Source: Isoetes taiwanensis (Eukaryota; Streptophyta; Lycopodiopsida; Isoetales; Isoetaceae). From it: 64,000 nucleotides of DNA. The DNA is taken from NCBI GenBank assembly GCA_021234155.1, contig JAJEKV010000101.1, positions 1,803,332-1,867,331 of the forward strand, in the 5' to 3' direction. How positions within the stretch are numbered: position 1 is the stretch's first letter; every line of letters starts with the position of its first letter. Shown piece by piece: positions 55,253 through 64,000 of this stretch. The position numbers and the translations under genes were made by a program. The notes under the pieces were generated by a model. That model was not told the DNA's origin, ran no database searches, and saw only the letters and a program-made list of their open reading frames with translations.

Positions 55253-55264
55253 GCTCTGATACCA
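55253..55264 (-). other. Copia primer-binding site
   Basis: TGGTATCAGAGC on the minus strand, one base after the 5' LTR. Complementary to initiator tRNA-Met. Confidence 0.85.
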
Positions 55265-55265
55265 A

Positions 55266-55769
55266 TGTTAGAATCAGAGCTTGGGGTTTGAACCCAAGTA
55301 TGCCAAGTCTCTGTCTCCTTCAAACCCACCCGCTTCTAGAACTGCATACACGCACTGTGTATTCTTTTCGGCTCCATATTTTCTATCACCATCATTCATC
55401 TATATATTTTCTTATCAACCTGGATATATCCACATGTCAAATCGTGCATGCCCTTCCTATAGAAAGTTTTCCAACTTACCTAAATAATAGGATGCCCTCC
55501 GCCCCTTAAGTTCCAAATTGTCAAAGTCGTTGACTTTGACCCGCTTTGACCAAACCCTAAGTGGCGGGGGGTATCACGCGTTTTAAGCGGCCGTAGCAAC
55601 GTCTGGGTAGTACCTGCCCACCACTTTCCAACTTCTATGTTTTTTTCTTGCATTCACTGCCACTGCTTCTCATGAATGCTTGTATGAATCCTCATTAGCC
55701 TAGGGGAGCCAAGATGTGGTCACTAATCCCCTTATATGCTCGAATATCACATGACACATAATTTTAACA
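55266..55769 (-). repeat. 5' LTR of copia element, 504 bp
   Basis: Plus strand TGTTAGAATC ... ATTTTAACA. It is flanked by the primer site on the inner side and by the TATAT duplication on the outer side. Confidence 0.85.
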
Positions 55770-55774
55770 TATAT
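55770..55774. repeat. Right 5-bp target duplication of copia element
   Basis: TATAT, followed by TAGCGGGAATATT, which is the expected continuation of locus repeat unit 1. Confidence 0.8.
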
Positions 55775-56024
55775 TAGCGGGAATATTAAACTTAACCAAC
55801 AAATGACTGGGTTAGAAACAACAAATCGTTGAATTGGCAGTGGTCAAGCTTGTTCTAATATGAGAGGATCAAAAACATAAGTTGGCAAGAGGAGCCCAGG
55901 TAAAGCTATCTAGTATGAGAGGATAAAAACATAAGTGGACGAGATGAGGCCCGCGAAAGCGAAGTCTGTACGATGACTAGAAGATAAGAAGCATACATTA
56001 GCGGGAATATTAAACTTAACTAAC
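55775..56024 (+). repeat. Locus repeat: end of unit 1 and complete unit 2
   Basis: TAGCGGGAATATTAAACTTA ends unit 1 at about 55799 and recurs at about 55998-56024 after unit 2 (55800-55998). Unit 2 reads AGCATACATTAGCGGG across the point where the copia element sits in unit 1, giving an uninterrupted reference site. Confidence 0.88.
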
Positions 56025-56317
56025 TAAAGCTAAAAACAAATGGATTGACAGTACCATGGCTCGAACCCTCATCCATAGGATGACAAACCTACACCTTAAC
56101 AACAACACTATATTTTTACATTTGTTATTATATAAAATGAAACTTCTATAAATGTATAAAATGGAAAAAGAGCAACTAAACTTGTCAGTGCAAAACTCGA
56201 ACAACAGAAGGGAGCGTAGAGTGCACCTGGGGAAAGTGGAGCAGCATGCATGGCCAGGTTAAGAACAGTTAAAATTGATGGAGTATGCCGAGATGAGATG
56301 ATTTGTCAGAGTAAGCT

Positions 56318-56937
56318 AAGTTGCCCAAGTCTCTATGAATTGATTCTATTCTGACGAATCCGCCTTGCATGCAACCAAATAACACAAAGAGAGATACCAG
56401 GGCTGCCTTCAAACCGTTGGTGTCACTGTGAGAAAATCAATCGTCTGTTATCTGTGCAAAATACGAAAAGCAATCGAGGGATCCATCTGAAAAAAGCAAT
56501 CTGGACCAGAGATGCATGCGAGAAATGCTGCTCCTTTAATTGACATGCATAAATCAGCTGACATGCACGAGGCAATTGTGCTAAGGAAGAATGAATCACG
56601 CCTGCAAAATGCATAGAAAACTGGCAAAGCAAGATGAATACTTCCAAGATGCCCGAGCTGCCCAAGTCTCTATGAATTGATTCGATTCTGACGAATCCGC
56701 CCTGCATGCAACAAAATACAACAAAGAAAGATATCAGGGCCACCTTCAAACCGTTGTGTCCCTGTGAGGAAATCAACCGTCTGCTATCTGTGCAAAATAC
56801 GAAAAGCAATCGAGGGGTTCCATCTAAAAAAAGCAACCTGGACTAGAGATGCATGCGAGAAAAGCTACTCCTTCAATTGACATGCACAAATCAACCAGCA
56901 TTCACGATGTGCTAAGGAAGAATAAATTACGCCTTAG
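56318..56937. repeat. Tandem duplication, about 290 bp, 337-bp period
   Basis: TGCCCAAGTCTCTATGAATT begins units at 56322 and 56659. Both contain CTGTGCAAAATACGAAAAGC and GATGCATGCGAGAAA. It lies in what is probably the U3/R part of the copia LTR that starts at 57229 on the minus strand. Confidence 0.85.
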
Positions 56938-56990
56938 TTTGTGAAATTTCCGCATAGCATGCAAAGCAAAAATTTACTTTCAAGAAACCA

Positions 56991-57115
56991 TGAGGAAGAG
57001 CAAGCGAAAAGGGAAGGAAAGAGGAAGAGCAATCTAAAAGGGAAGTTAAGAGGAAGAGCAATCTAAAGAGGAAGAAAAGAGGAAGAGCAACCTCAAAGGG
57101 AAGAAAAGAGGATGG
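56991..57115. repeat. Purine-rich minisatellite, about 30-bp unit, 4 copies
   Basis: GAGGAAGAGCAA followed by YCTAAAAGGGAAG is repeated four times. Confidence 0.8.
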
Positions 57116-57199
57116 ATAGAGCCAAAGGAAGCAATGGGCAAGGAAGAGACGCTGCTGTGAGAAGACACCGATAACCAGAATGTCGATCCGATGGCTCGG

Positions 57200-57241
57200 A
57201 TCGATGCCTATTATAGATACATTCCAACATCCCTCCCCAAC
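57200..57241 (-). mobile_element. Copia polypurine tract and LTR start
   Basis: Minus strand GTTGGGGAGGGA (57241-57230), then TGTTGGAATGTATC (from 57229), a classic PPT/3' LTR junction. Within 30 bases the LTR contains ATCGATCCGAGCCATCGGAT, a hairpin also present at 33692 and 34052. The LTR's other end was not located. Confidence 0.65.
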
Positions 57242-57251
57242 AATCTTGGTC

Positions 57252-57693
57252 TCTTTATAAAACAAAATAAGTAGCATGTATCTTCGAGGGTGAGATCAAA
57301 TGCACAATGTATGATATATGTCCCCCCTGCAGAGTTGATCTCTAGCTCGAGTAAAAAAAACCTTTTGTGGGAATCAAAAGGAAAAAACCCGAGCTCCCTC
57401 ATATTCGTAGCACACAGTAAGTGCTTTTGTAAATATATCAACACGTATTTGAGGTGAAGGAAAATCAGTTCCATAAAAATTTGATATAGTCCTTGATCTG
57501 TAAGATAATGTTGTTGCCATGCCTATTCTTTCTATGAAGAATGACAGAAGATAATCAGATTAGATTTGTAATTAAAAAGAATAATTAAAGGTGAAGAATA
57601 ATTATGCATATAATAGCATATGGGCAATCTCTTCATGCTTTCAAAATTGTTCACCTGCATAATATGATATATGATTAAAATTTATATCTATAT
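57252..57693 (-). repeat. Repeat B, copy 2 (copia pol 3' end)
   Basis: Counterpart of 39968-40409. The minus-strand frame contains D-I-F-T-K-A-L and leads into the polypurine tract, so B is the region just upstream of a copia 3' LTR. Confidence 0.7.
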
Positions 57694-59287
57694 CTAATAC
57701 TAAAGGAGTTTTAGGATAGTCTGTGCGCAATCCTGCGCGTTCAATTTTTTTAGGGTATTTTGGTCCCTTGATTAGACGGTTTGTTTGGGCAGCTTGCTTT
57801 TCTTCTGCGTTGATGCGATTGAGGGCGCCTTTCCTTGCCAATTCCCGAATGCCAGATTTGCATGGAATACTTTTAGCCAGTTTCTAATGTCGGGTGTGCA
57901 CTGGATTCTGCAAACAGAAGAAGGGATGATGTTGTCGGTAAAAGGTACTCCGGCATCATAAACTTTGCCTTGCCAGCTTTACACAAAAAATCTAGCTTCA
58001 ACATCATTTGTGTACTGGGATTCGAGGCACTGCTCTCCAATTGCGATTTTGGAGATGAAGGCATGAGGTAATGTTTTGAGCATTTTTTTTCCTTCTTTGA
58101 TCTGATTGGTGTATAAGCATTGTGGCACTTGGAGCATTTCGTTTGTTGGAGCAAAGTAGGTCGATTTTGGAGGTGGTCGATTTTGTGGAGAGCTTGAAGC
58201 AGAATCTGAGACTTTGCTCCAACGATTTTAGGGTTGAGGTAAACTTGGTGCTTTTTTTTGTTTCTTGATTAATCTGATCGATGTGGTTGTTATAGTTTAT
58301 GGTCTGCCTGTATCTACATAGAACAGAATGCCAGAAGATTTTAACTCATTGTCATCAAAGAAACATTGCATTTTGCTTCATTGCTCGCTTTGGTTTTTTC
58401 TTCATATTGGTACATTTCGAAATCTAATTCTATCTCTGTAATCATGAAGCTCTCGAGCAGCCTGATAGGGACTTAGAGATAGCCTGAATGTCACGACTCA
58501 GGTATGTACTAGCTGTGTTTAGTTGATGTGATTATCCTTGCAACTTTTATTTATGGCCTGTTAAAAGGAATGTGCAGCTCTGCAAATGTTAAAGCTACAT
58601 GAAGAATGCATCTGGATATACATTTGGGTTTAGCAATTGTTTTGTGCATTAGAATAATGCAGTAGAATCTTGCATGCCAGTGTTTATTCTATTTGAATGC
58701 CCAATTTGTAACAAAATGGCGCCTATGCATGGTTATCATTTTTACAAGAGCAATCCATTCTCAAGTTTTGAGGTTCCATTTGCATATTGCACTCAAATGC
58801 AAGCTGGCATTTCTTGCAATTTATCACGTGCAACAAAAAAGGCATCTTATGCATTAAAAAAGGCATCCTATGCATTTTACCTGCTACTTTTCATAGAGAT
58901 CAAAAGCCTGCAAGCTGCAATTTTAGAGAAATATCCACCATCACTATAGAATATCATTGGTCACTTTTGAGCTATAAATAATCTTTGCGCAAAGAGAAGG
59001 AATGCTTTAAACTCTCACGTCTTCTCCTTCAATCTATTAGCGTTGTTTTGTTTCCTTATTTTAGCTCTTATATAAGCATTTGGTTTTCTTTACACTGTAT
59101 TTCCTCATAATTTGATAAAGCATAGGTACTCCACCATCACTTTCTCTGCAATGCTGCATAGAGGAAAGTGCTCAATAAGTTGAAAAGCAATGCACGCATT
59201 TTTACTTCTGGAAATTGAAGCAGAAGGCTATGGCGGATGTTGGCTTTCTTACCGAGGGGCAGCAGAACATTTTGAGTTCAGGAAACT
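57694..59287. other. Stretch without recognisable gene
   Basis: No family recognised. An 18-base unit (AAAAAAGGCATCYTATGC) is repeated at about 58838 and 58856. Confidence 0.5.
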
Positions 59288-59815
59288 TTGATGGTAACTG
59301 GTAAGGAATGCGTGGTTGCATTAGCCGAGACATGTCTCAAAGTTGGTGGTAGCAACCTTTCTTCGGGTAAACATGACCGCTGGTCTCATTCTAGCAAAGC
59401 TTTGGAATGTTCTTATGCAAGCATATTTGACTATTTTGATAATATGCAATTTAATATAGCAGACGACATTACATTTGTTGGTGTTCTTATATCACTTACT
59501 CATGCAAGTTTGTTAGAAGAAAGCATTTGGTATTTTAGATTTATGAAAGATGGCCATTGCATAGAGACTTGTGCCCTTCACATTGATTGCGTGATAGATC
59601 TTCTTGCCCATGCAGGATACTTCAGAGATGCAAAAGATCTACTTCAACATATAATTGATATCAATATCAGCTTATGGATGTCACTGCTTTTGTTCGTTGC
59701 ATCGCAATCTGGAACTGGAGAGGAGATGTTTCAATGCAATTGTTAGTCTAAATTCACATCCTGCGGCTGCATATGTCCTCATGTCAAACATTTATGCTAT
59801 GGCTCAATTCTCGGA
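59288..59815 (+). pseudogene. PPR protein pseudogene fragment (C-terminal repeats and E motif)
   Basis: Frame 59288-59746 contains K-A-L-E-C, D-D-I-T-F-V-G-V-L-I-S-L-T-H-A, H-I-D-C-V-I-D-L-L-A-H-A-G-Y and A-K-D-L-L. After a frameshift near 59700 come N-L-E-L-x-R-R-C-F-N-A-I and A-A-Y-V-L-M-S-N-I-Y-A. This is the last PPR repeats and E motif of a PLS-class organelle RNA-editing protein. It ends abruptly next to a CACTA transposase piece. Confidence 0.78.
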
Positions 59816-60470
59816 TTGTCAATCTCTTGGGGGGGGGGAGGGGTTTACTTTCTTCCAAGCCATTAAAATGCACACGATCTTTTCGAAGGGGATGTGTGAG
59901 TGGTAAATATTTCCGAAGACCCTCATACACCAGCTTATTTAGATGTGGAGAATGACGAGATTCTAGGTTTTCTCCACAGATCATGCAAGCATCATGACCC
60001 GCCACACTAAATCCCGAGCACTCTGCTAGTCCAGGATAGTCATGCATAGTCCATAATAGGATACCTCGAAGTGTGAATGACTCATCTTTGTGTGCATCAT
60101 AAACATCAATGCCCGTACTCCATAAGTTTAACAACTCATCCACCACAATCTTGAGGTACATATCTAAGTTCTTTGGTTTCTTCTTCCTAGGAATCAATAA
60201 GGACAATATAATATACCCACTCTTCATTAGCAACCATGGAGGTATATTATAGTTTATTAGCAATACAGGCCATGACAACCCTAAGCGAACATTACATGCT
60301 TCATATTACGTGCTTCATTTCCAAATTGAGGCCATGTCTTGTCTACATGCTTCCATGCAGCATTATCACTTGGAATCCGCATGATGTCATCAGTAGATGC
60401 ATGTGTCGATGTAAAGTCCATAAGACTAGCTATAGGCAGAGCGCTTGAAGCTTCTACTCCGGCGGCTATG
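59816..60470 (-). pseudogene. CACTA (En/Spm) transposase fragment, Transposase_21 type
   Basis: Minus strand. The first frame (to about 60281) has A-W-K-H-V-D-K-T-W-P-Q-F and A-R-N-M-K. After a frameshift come N-I-P-P-W-L-L-M-K-x-x-Y-I-I-L-S-L-L-I, D-V-Y-D-A, F-T-L-R-G-I-L-L-W-T-M-H-D-Y-P and H-D-A-C-M-I-C-G. This is the conserved core of plant TNPD/TNP2 transposases, which cut CACTA elements. The N- and C-terminal parts are missing. Confidence 0.85.
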
Positions 60471-60547
60471 GCAGACGGGCGAGGCGGGGCGCTCAAGCTA
60501 TAGAGAAGAGTAAAAAAAATAACGTCACTATTTATTTTTAAATTCAA

Positions 60548-61568
60548 ACTTTTTTTGTCAAAACTTTTTTTTTTTTAAATTTATACGGCGGCGGAATACA
60601 TGTTTTTATATGCCGAGCACCCCTGGAATTATACGTGCTCCTCTCAGGATTCTAAGACGCCCAAAATATAGTGGCACTCGAGTACATTTTTGGGCTCGTT
60701 TGATGCCGTTTCAGTGCGGGTGACGACGTCTCTAGGGTAATTGGACCATGTCCGACAATTTGGTGCAAAAATCTCACCCATCCGAGCTATCGGGAAAAAG
60801 TTATGGCGCTTGGAACATATAAACCCCTTGCTTCACCCTCTGAACCTACTCACCCTACTGTAGAACAATCTCCTACTCAACTAAGTTAGTCCTCCCATAA
60901 CTGGGTCAACCCGCATGCTAACTACAGAAGTAGAATACTTTAACCTAAGAGAAAGTCCCGTCAACTAACGAGTTAGACTATGGCCAGTGCAATGATTTGG
61001 TCTACCAAAATCATGCTCAGATACCACTATAATGCTCCCAGAATCTATACGATGCTCCCATCGTACAAATACGAGAATTCCCCTCCCGTGGCGACTACAT
61101 CACCATGGTAGGGCCCTTCGTCATACTCAGACCACTTGGGATGGCCAAGTGTCCGGGCGAGGAACACGGAGGTGTCATTCGTTCCACGTCCTCTATGAGA
61201 ATCCTATACAGCAGAAGCGTACATATATGTTAGCATACAACAATCATGCTGAAATAATATACCACCATGAAGGGTGCCCCGTCTGTCATCATCAACGAAA
61301 AGACAATACAACCATAAATAACATGAGCAATACACCATGACAAGGGCGATACCCAGGGCTCAGACTCCATGGGGTCAACTGACGGTCAGGGCCTCAAGAT
61401 ATCAGCAGACAGAAGTATAACATGGCATTGGCTGGCAAAAGACAATGGCTAGGGTAGTCCACTCCATCCACCCCTCCTGTGCACACTTTGCAGATAGGCT
61501 GAAACATGCTATGACGTGCTTATAGCCCTCCGGAGACACAATCCTGAGGGATCACTTTACGGGTTGGT
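60548..61568. other. Stretch without recognisable gene; primer-site-like motif
   Basis: TGCTCAGATACCAC (about 61014-61027) resembles a degenerate initiator-Met primer site on the minus strand. No LTR was confirmed next to it. Confidence 0.45.
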
Positions 61569-61853
61569 TTGGTTTCCCGCCAGACCAAGGCCTCCCGCCC
61601 ATTGACGATCATACAACATGACACGCAACCTACGTTTGTTGTCGACACGATTCCGCATGAGGACCAAAAAAAAGTCCATTTTGCACCTGATCTTGATAAA
61701 CTCATGCTTCATGTCATGCCTAAGGTGCGGCAAAGCATTCTCAAACTCATGCAAGCTGCCAAAGGATGCACGCTTGCCAATGTTCATGCCACGACACGTG
61801 TTCAGCAACGTCAGGAAGCGCTTTCCTCGTTCAAAAGCCCACACACTCAGTAG
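61569..61853 (+). pseudogene. Gag/pol-linker-like frame before gypsy integrase
   Basis: 94 codons, with H-F-A-P-D-L-D-K-L and R-V-Q-Q-R-Q-E-A-L, no clear domain. It is followed after a TAG by a frame that enters the integrase core directly. Protease, RT and RNase H are missing between, implying an internal deletion. Confidence 0.35.
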
Positions 61854-61874
61854 CACCCCAACATTGCTGCTGAA

Positions 61875-62783
61875 GTGGAGCTTCTCAAAGAGGTCTCTGC
61901 TTCTTTGCCTCAGACTCCAGCACCCCTGGATCCTGCAGATCCTTTTCTCATATTCCCTTATATTTTGGTTCTCACCGATTATGCCACGAAGTGGGCGGAG
62001 GCCTGTGCACTTCTGGACAACACTGCTGCCAGTATGGCTAAAGTTCTCTACACGCATGTTATCACGCGTTTCGGTTGTCCCATGCAACTGGTCAATGATC
62101 ATGGTGTGCACTTTGTCAATCACACCATCAAGGAGTTGACGGATTATTTGCACATTCATCACAGAAAAAGCACACCCTATTATCCTCAAAGGAATGGCTT
62201 GGCCGAAAGTACAAATAAGACTCTCATTACCATCTTGAAGAAATTTTGCGATGCTTCTCGCACTGATTGGCAGGATAAACTACCTACTGTTCTCTGGGCT
62301 TACAACACCAGTTTCAAAATTGCCACTGAACACATCCCTTTCAAGTTGGTTTATGGTCAGGAAGCTCTCATGCCTTTTGAATATATTCTTCCAGCACTCC
62401 GCCTTCAATTGGCTACTATGCATGATCCTCCTGCGACACTTCAAGAACGAGTCTATCAATTACAACAATTGGATGAGCTTCGCAAAGATGTCTATCTTTG
62501 TGTTCTAATTGGACAACAATTGCGAAAATCGTGGCATGACAAACACCTCAAAGCAAAGACATTCAAGGAAGGAGACTTGGATTCCTGATACAAAAGTTTT
62601 CTGGGCAAATTGAAGTTTCGATGGCTTGGTCCTTATCAGATTATTCAAGTGGTGCAACCTAGTGTCTTTAAACTTGCTGAACTAGATGGCACTCCATTAC
62701 CTACTCTGGTTAATGACTTTCGCCTCAAAATTTTCCACACAGACACAACGCAAGATCATTCAGACACAGAGACAAATGAGTGA
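61875..62783 (+). pseudogene. Ty3/gypsy integrase core and C-terminus
   Basis: Core motifs: L-T-D-Y-A-T-K-W (first Asp, about 61972), L-V-N-D-H-G-V-H-F (second Asp, about 62090) and G-L-A-E-S-T-N-K (Glu, about 62196), so the DDE residues are present. Then V-L-W-A-Y-N-T-S and L-V-Y-G-Q-E-A. A TGA at 62586-62588 precedes F-R-W-L-G-P-Y and V-N-D-F-R-L-K, ending at 62781-62783. It resembles the integrase at 25264 but is a different copy. The HHCC finger is missing. Confidence 0.85.
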
Positions 62784-62834
62784 GTAGGCAGATATTTTAT
62801 TATATATAATAAGCAGCGCAAAAACAAAATTGGG

Positions 62835-63425
62835 TGCCGCAGCGCGACGTCACGTCGTAGGTGCAACATATGATCGACATCTTTGACGTTCCACACACGT
62901 TTCTAATATGTTCTTGAGATGTTTTATCAACGTTGCTTATATGTTCGTGTGATATTCTCGTAACGTCGCATAATACTCTCTAAAACTGTCACATCAACGA
63001 CGTGCTTTCGAGTCACCCGCGTTTTTCTTACATCTTTAAGATGTGGCTTGTAAGTCACAAAAACGTGGCAAATACGTCGCAGGAACGTCGCTGGTATGTT
63101 TCCAACATGTTCCTTATATGCTTCAAATACATTGTCTTTACGTCCCAAATACATGGTAATTATGTTTTATTCATGTGTCATTTTTATTTTATTATTTGAA
63201 TGTCAAATATTTGACGTCACATTTGGCATGCCACATGGCTTTTACTAATGACGTTTAGTGACGTCTTATTGACGTAAGTTAGACGTCGCTAAACACGTTG
63301 CAAGCATGTTGCATTTACGTCCCCTTTTTTTGTTTTTTTTGTTTTTTTTTGTTTTTCTTTTTTTTTTTAAATTAATCCCATGACGTTTTCTTGCGAGCAT
63401 GGCGTATATGACATGTTTTTATTGC
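62835..63425. repeat. ACGT-rich subterminal-like array
   Basis: About 19 ACGT cores in 590 bases of AT-rich DNA, in both orientations, mostly within RACGTCGC/GCGACGT, TACGTC or AACGTTGC contexts. Dense short motifs in both directions are typical of transposase-binding subterminal regions of CACTA or similar DNA elements. No terminus was identified. Confidence 0.55.
63329..63370 (+). repeat. Poly-T-rich run
   Basis: About 35 T residues broken by single G or C. Confidence 0.9.
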
Positions 63426-63609
63426 GACGTATATTAATTTTAATAAAAAAAAGAAATTAGTACAAAAATCACAATTATAAAGAATATATTCATATATAAA
63501 AACAGAAAACCGATATATTAATATTATGTCACGTACAATAGAAACATATATGTCATGAAGATAATCATATGCAAAATAAAGATACTAAATGTTAAAAGAA
63601 GTCACATGT

Positions 63610-63810
63610 TTATAAGACATCGTATATATGCTCATCATTAGAATTTTTAGAGTGGTCATTCTCAGATATTGCATCATCGTCACCGTCCTCGTCATCATCA
63701 TCCTCAACATCGTTATCATCATTATTATTGTCCTGGACAGCAGTAGAGCATTCACCTTGATGATGTAGTGCATCGTTAGCAAGGGCCCTATCAAGTTCTC
63801 CAACAGCATC
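63610..63810 (-). CDS. Last exon of unrecognised gene, acidic C-terminus
   Basis: Minus strand. Acceptor TTTTAG at 63811-63816, then 66 codons and TAA (63612-63610). It begins D-A-V-G-E-L-D-R-A-L-A-N-D, then has a run of Asp/Glu/Asn (D-D-N-D-V-E-D-D-D-D-E-D) and ends H-I-Y-D-V-L. Phase 0 with the exon before. Likely a regulatory or element-encoded protein; family unknown. Confidence 0.5.
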   Translation of the reverse strand, partial: DAVGELDRALANDALHHQGECSTAVQDNNNDDNDVEDDDDEDGDDDAISENDHSKNSNDEHIYDVL

Positions 63811-63914
63811 CTAAAACATATTATAATAAGCATCCAAATATAAATGAGAAAACAAACTATACAAAGTTAAATTAAAAATATAATAGAACAAGTCAAATAA
63901 AAAGAATCACTCAC
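63811..63914 (-). other. Probable 104-base intron
   Basis: GTGAGTGATT donor and TTTTAG acceptor on the minus strand, AT-rich, joining two phase-0 exons. Confidence 0.5.
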
Positions 63915-64000
63915 ATTATCATTCGATGCTCTTGGCAAAGTACCATTAGCAGTTAGCCTTCGAAAGAGCTCAGTAGCTCCAAATTCACCTGCCACTTTAA
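63915..64000 (-). CDS. Penultimate exon of the acidic gene (runs off window)
   Basis: Minus strand, open from the window edge to the donor. Reads A-G-E-F-G-A-T-E-L-F-R-R-L-T-A-N-G-T-L-P. Joins in frame to the last exon. Confidence 0.45.

Larger units (their letters stand above)
50899..55769 (-). mobile_element. Ty1/copia retrotransposon, minus strand, partly deleted
   Basis: On the minus strand: 5' LTR (55769-55266, 504 bp, TGTTA..TAACA), initiator-Met primer site (55264-55253), gag with two zinc knuckles, integrase, RT, RNase H, and a 3' LTR reduced to 89 bp (50987-50899). Integrase before RT defines Ty1/copia. The TATAT duplication flanks both ends. The coding region is broken by many frameshifts. 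The tail of the interior, the polypurine tract and about 415 bases of the 3' LTR are deleted. Confidence 0.92.

Noticed and set aside
61557-62189. 210-codon minus-strand frame over the gypsy integrase
   Set aside because: The plus strand carries clear integrase motifs over the same bases; the minus frame has no recognisable content.

Overview
The window looks like a conifer (gymnosperm) nuclear chromosome. The only clearly intact gene is an intronless phenylalanine ammonia-lyase (PAL) of 706 residues at 13592-15712 (+), with a TATA box and upstream TGACC motifs. Most angiosperm PAL genes carry an intron, whereas conifer PALs are commonly intronless. Almost everything else is decayed mobile DNA, gene fragments and simple repeats, which fits a giant repeat-rich genome. 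I cannot name the species; the PAL would fit the yew/cypress side of the conifers, but that is a guess.

Layout. 1-4941: two head-to-tail LINE copies (reverse transcriptase plus zf-RVT), each ending in a CT microsatellite. 4941-6534: three unrecognised coding-like segments. 8102-10657: a possible tRNA-derived SINE head and the 5' half of a LINE (L1-type ORF1 and endonuclease). 12397-13075: two small foldback elements just upstream of PAL. 16426-20911: a complete hAT DNA transposon with a perfect 8-bp target duplication. It contains a small LTR-retroelement array whose interior carries a cinnamyl-alcohol-dehydrogenase (CAD)-like fragment fused to unrelated sequence. 21405-21960: PPR pseudogene. 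23425-28045: decayed Ty3/gypsy element with an extra 3' coding region. 28351-28448: ectopic PAL fragment beside a CACTA-like palindrome. 29505-30961: broken L-type lectin gene (-). 31836-32573: LINE 3' end; 32631-32948: kinase 3' exon. 33692-34600: repeats with strong hairpins plus another LINE-type 3' UTR. 35536-37861: exon-like islands. 39398-40433: CACTA-like ends around copia debris. 40727-41812: LINE 3' end (-). 47360-48020: hairpin minisatellite and AT-rich array. 50899-55769: Ty1/copia element (-) with an identifiable target duplication. 56318-57241: copia LTR/PPT debris. 59288-60547: PPR pseudogene next to a CACTA transposase fragment. 61569-62783: gypsy gag-like/integrase remnant. 62835-64000: ACGT-rich array beside the 3' exons of an acidic gene (-).

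How parts relate. Five LINE pieces appear to belong to one superfamily. Their 3' ends share two stem-loops whose paired bases change together between copies, and each copy ends in a different microsatellite. This is the best candidate here for an undescribed functional structure. The hAT element, the LTR array inside it and the CAD-like piece form a nested record of insertion and host-gene capture. PAL is the only gene I would expect to be working; PAL and the CAD-like piece lying 2 kb apart is most simply coincidence.
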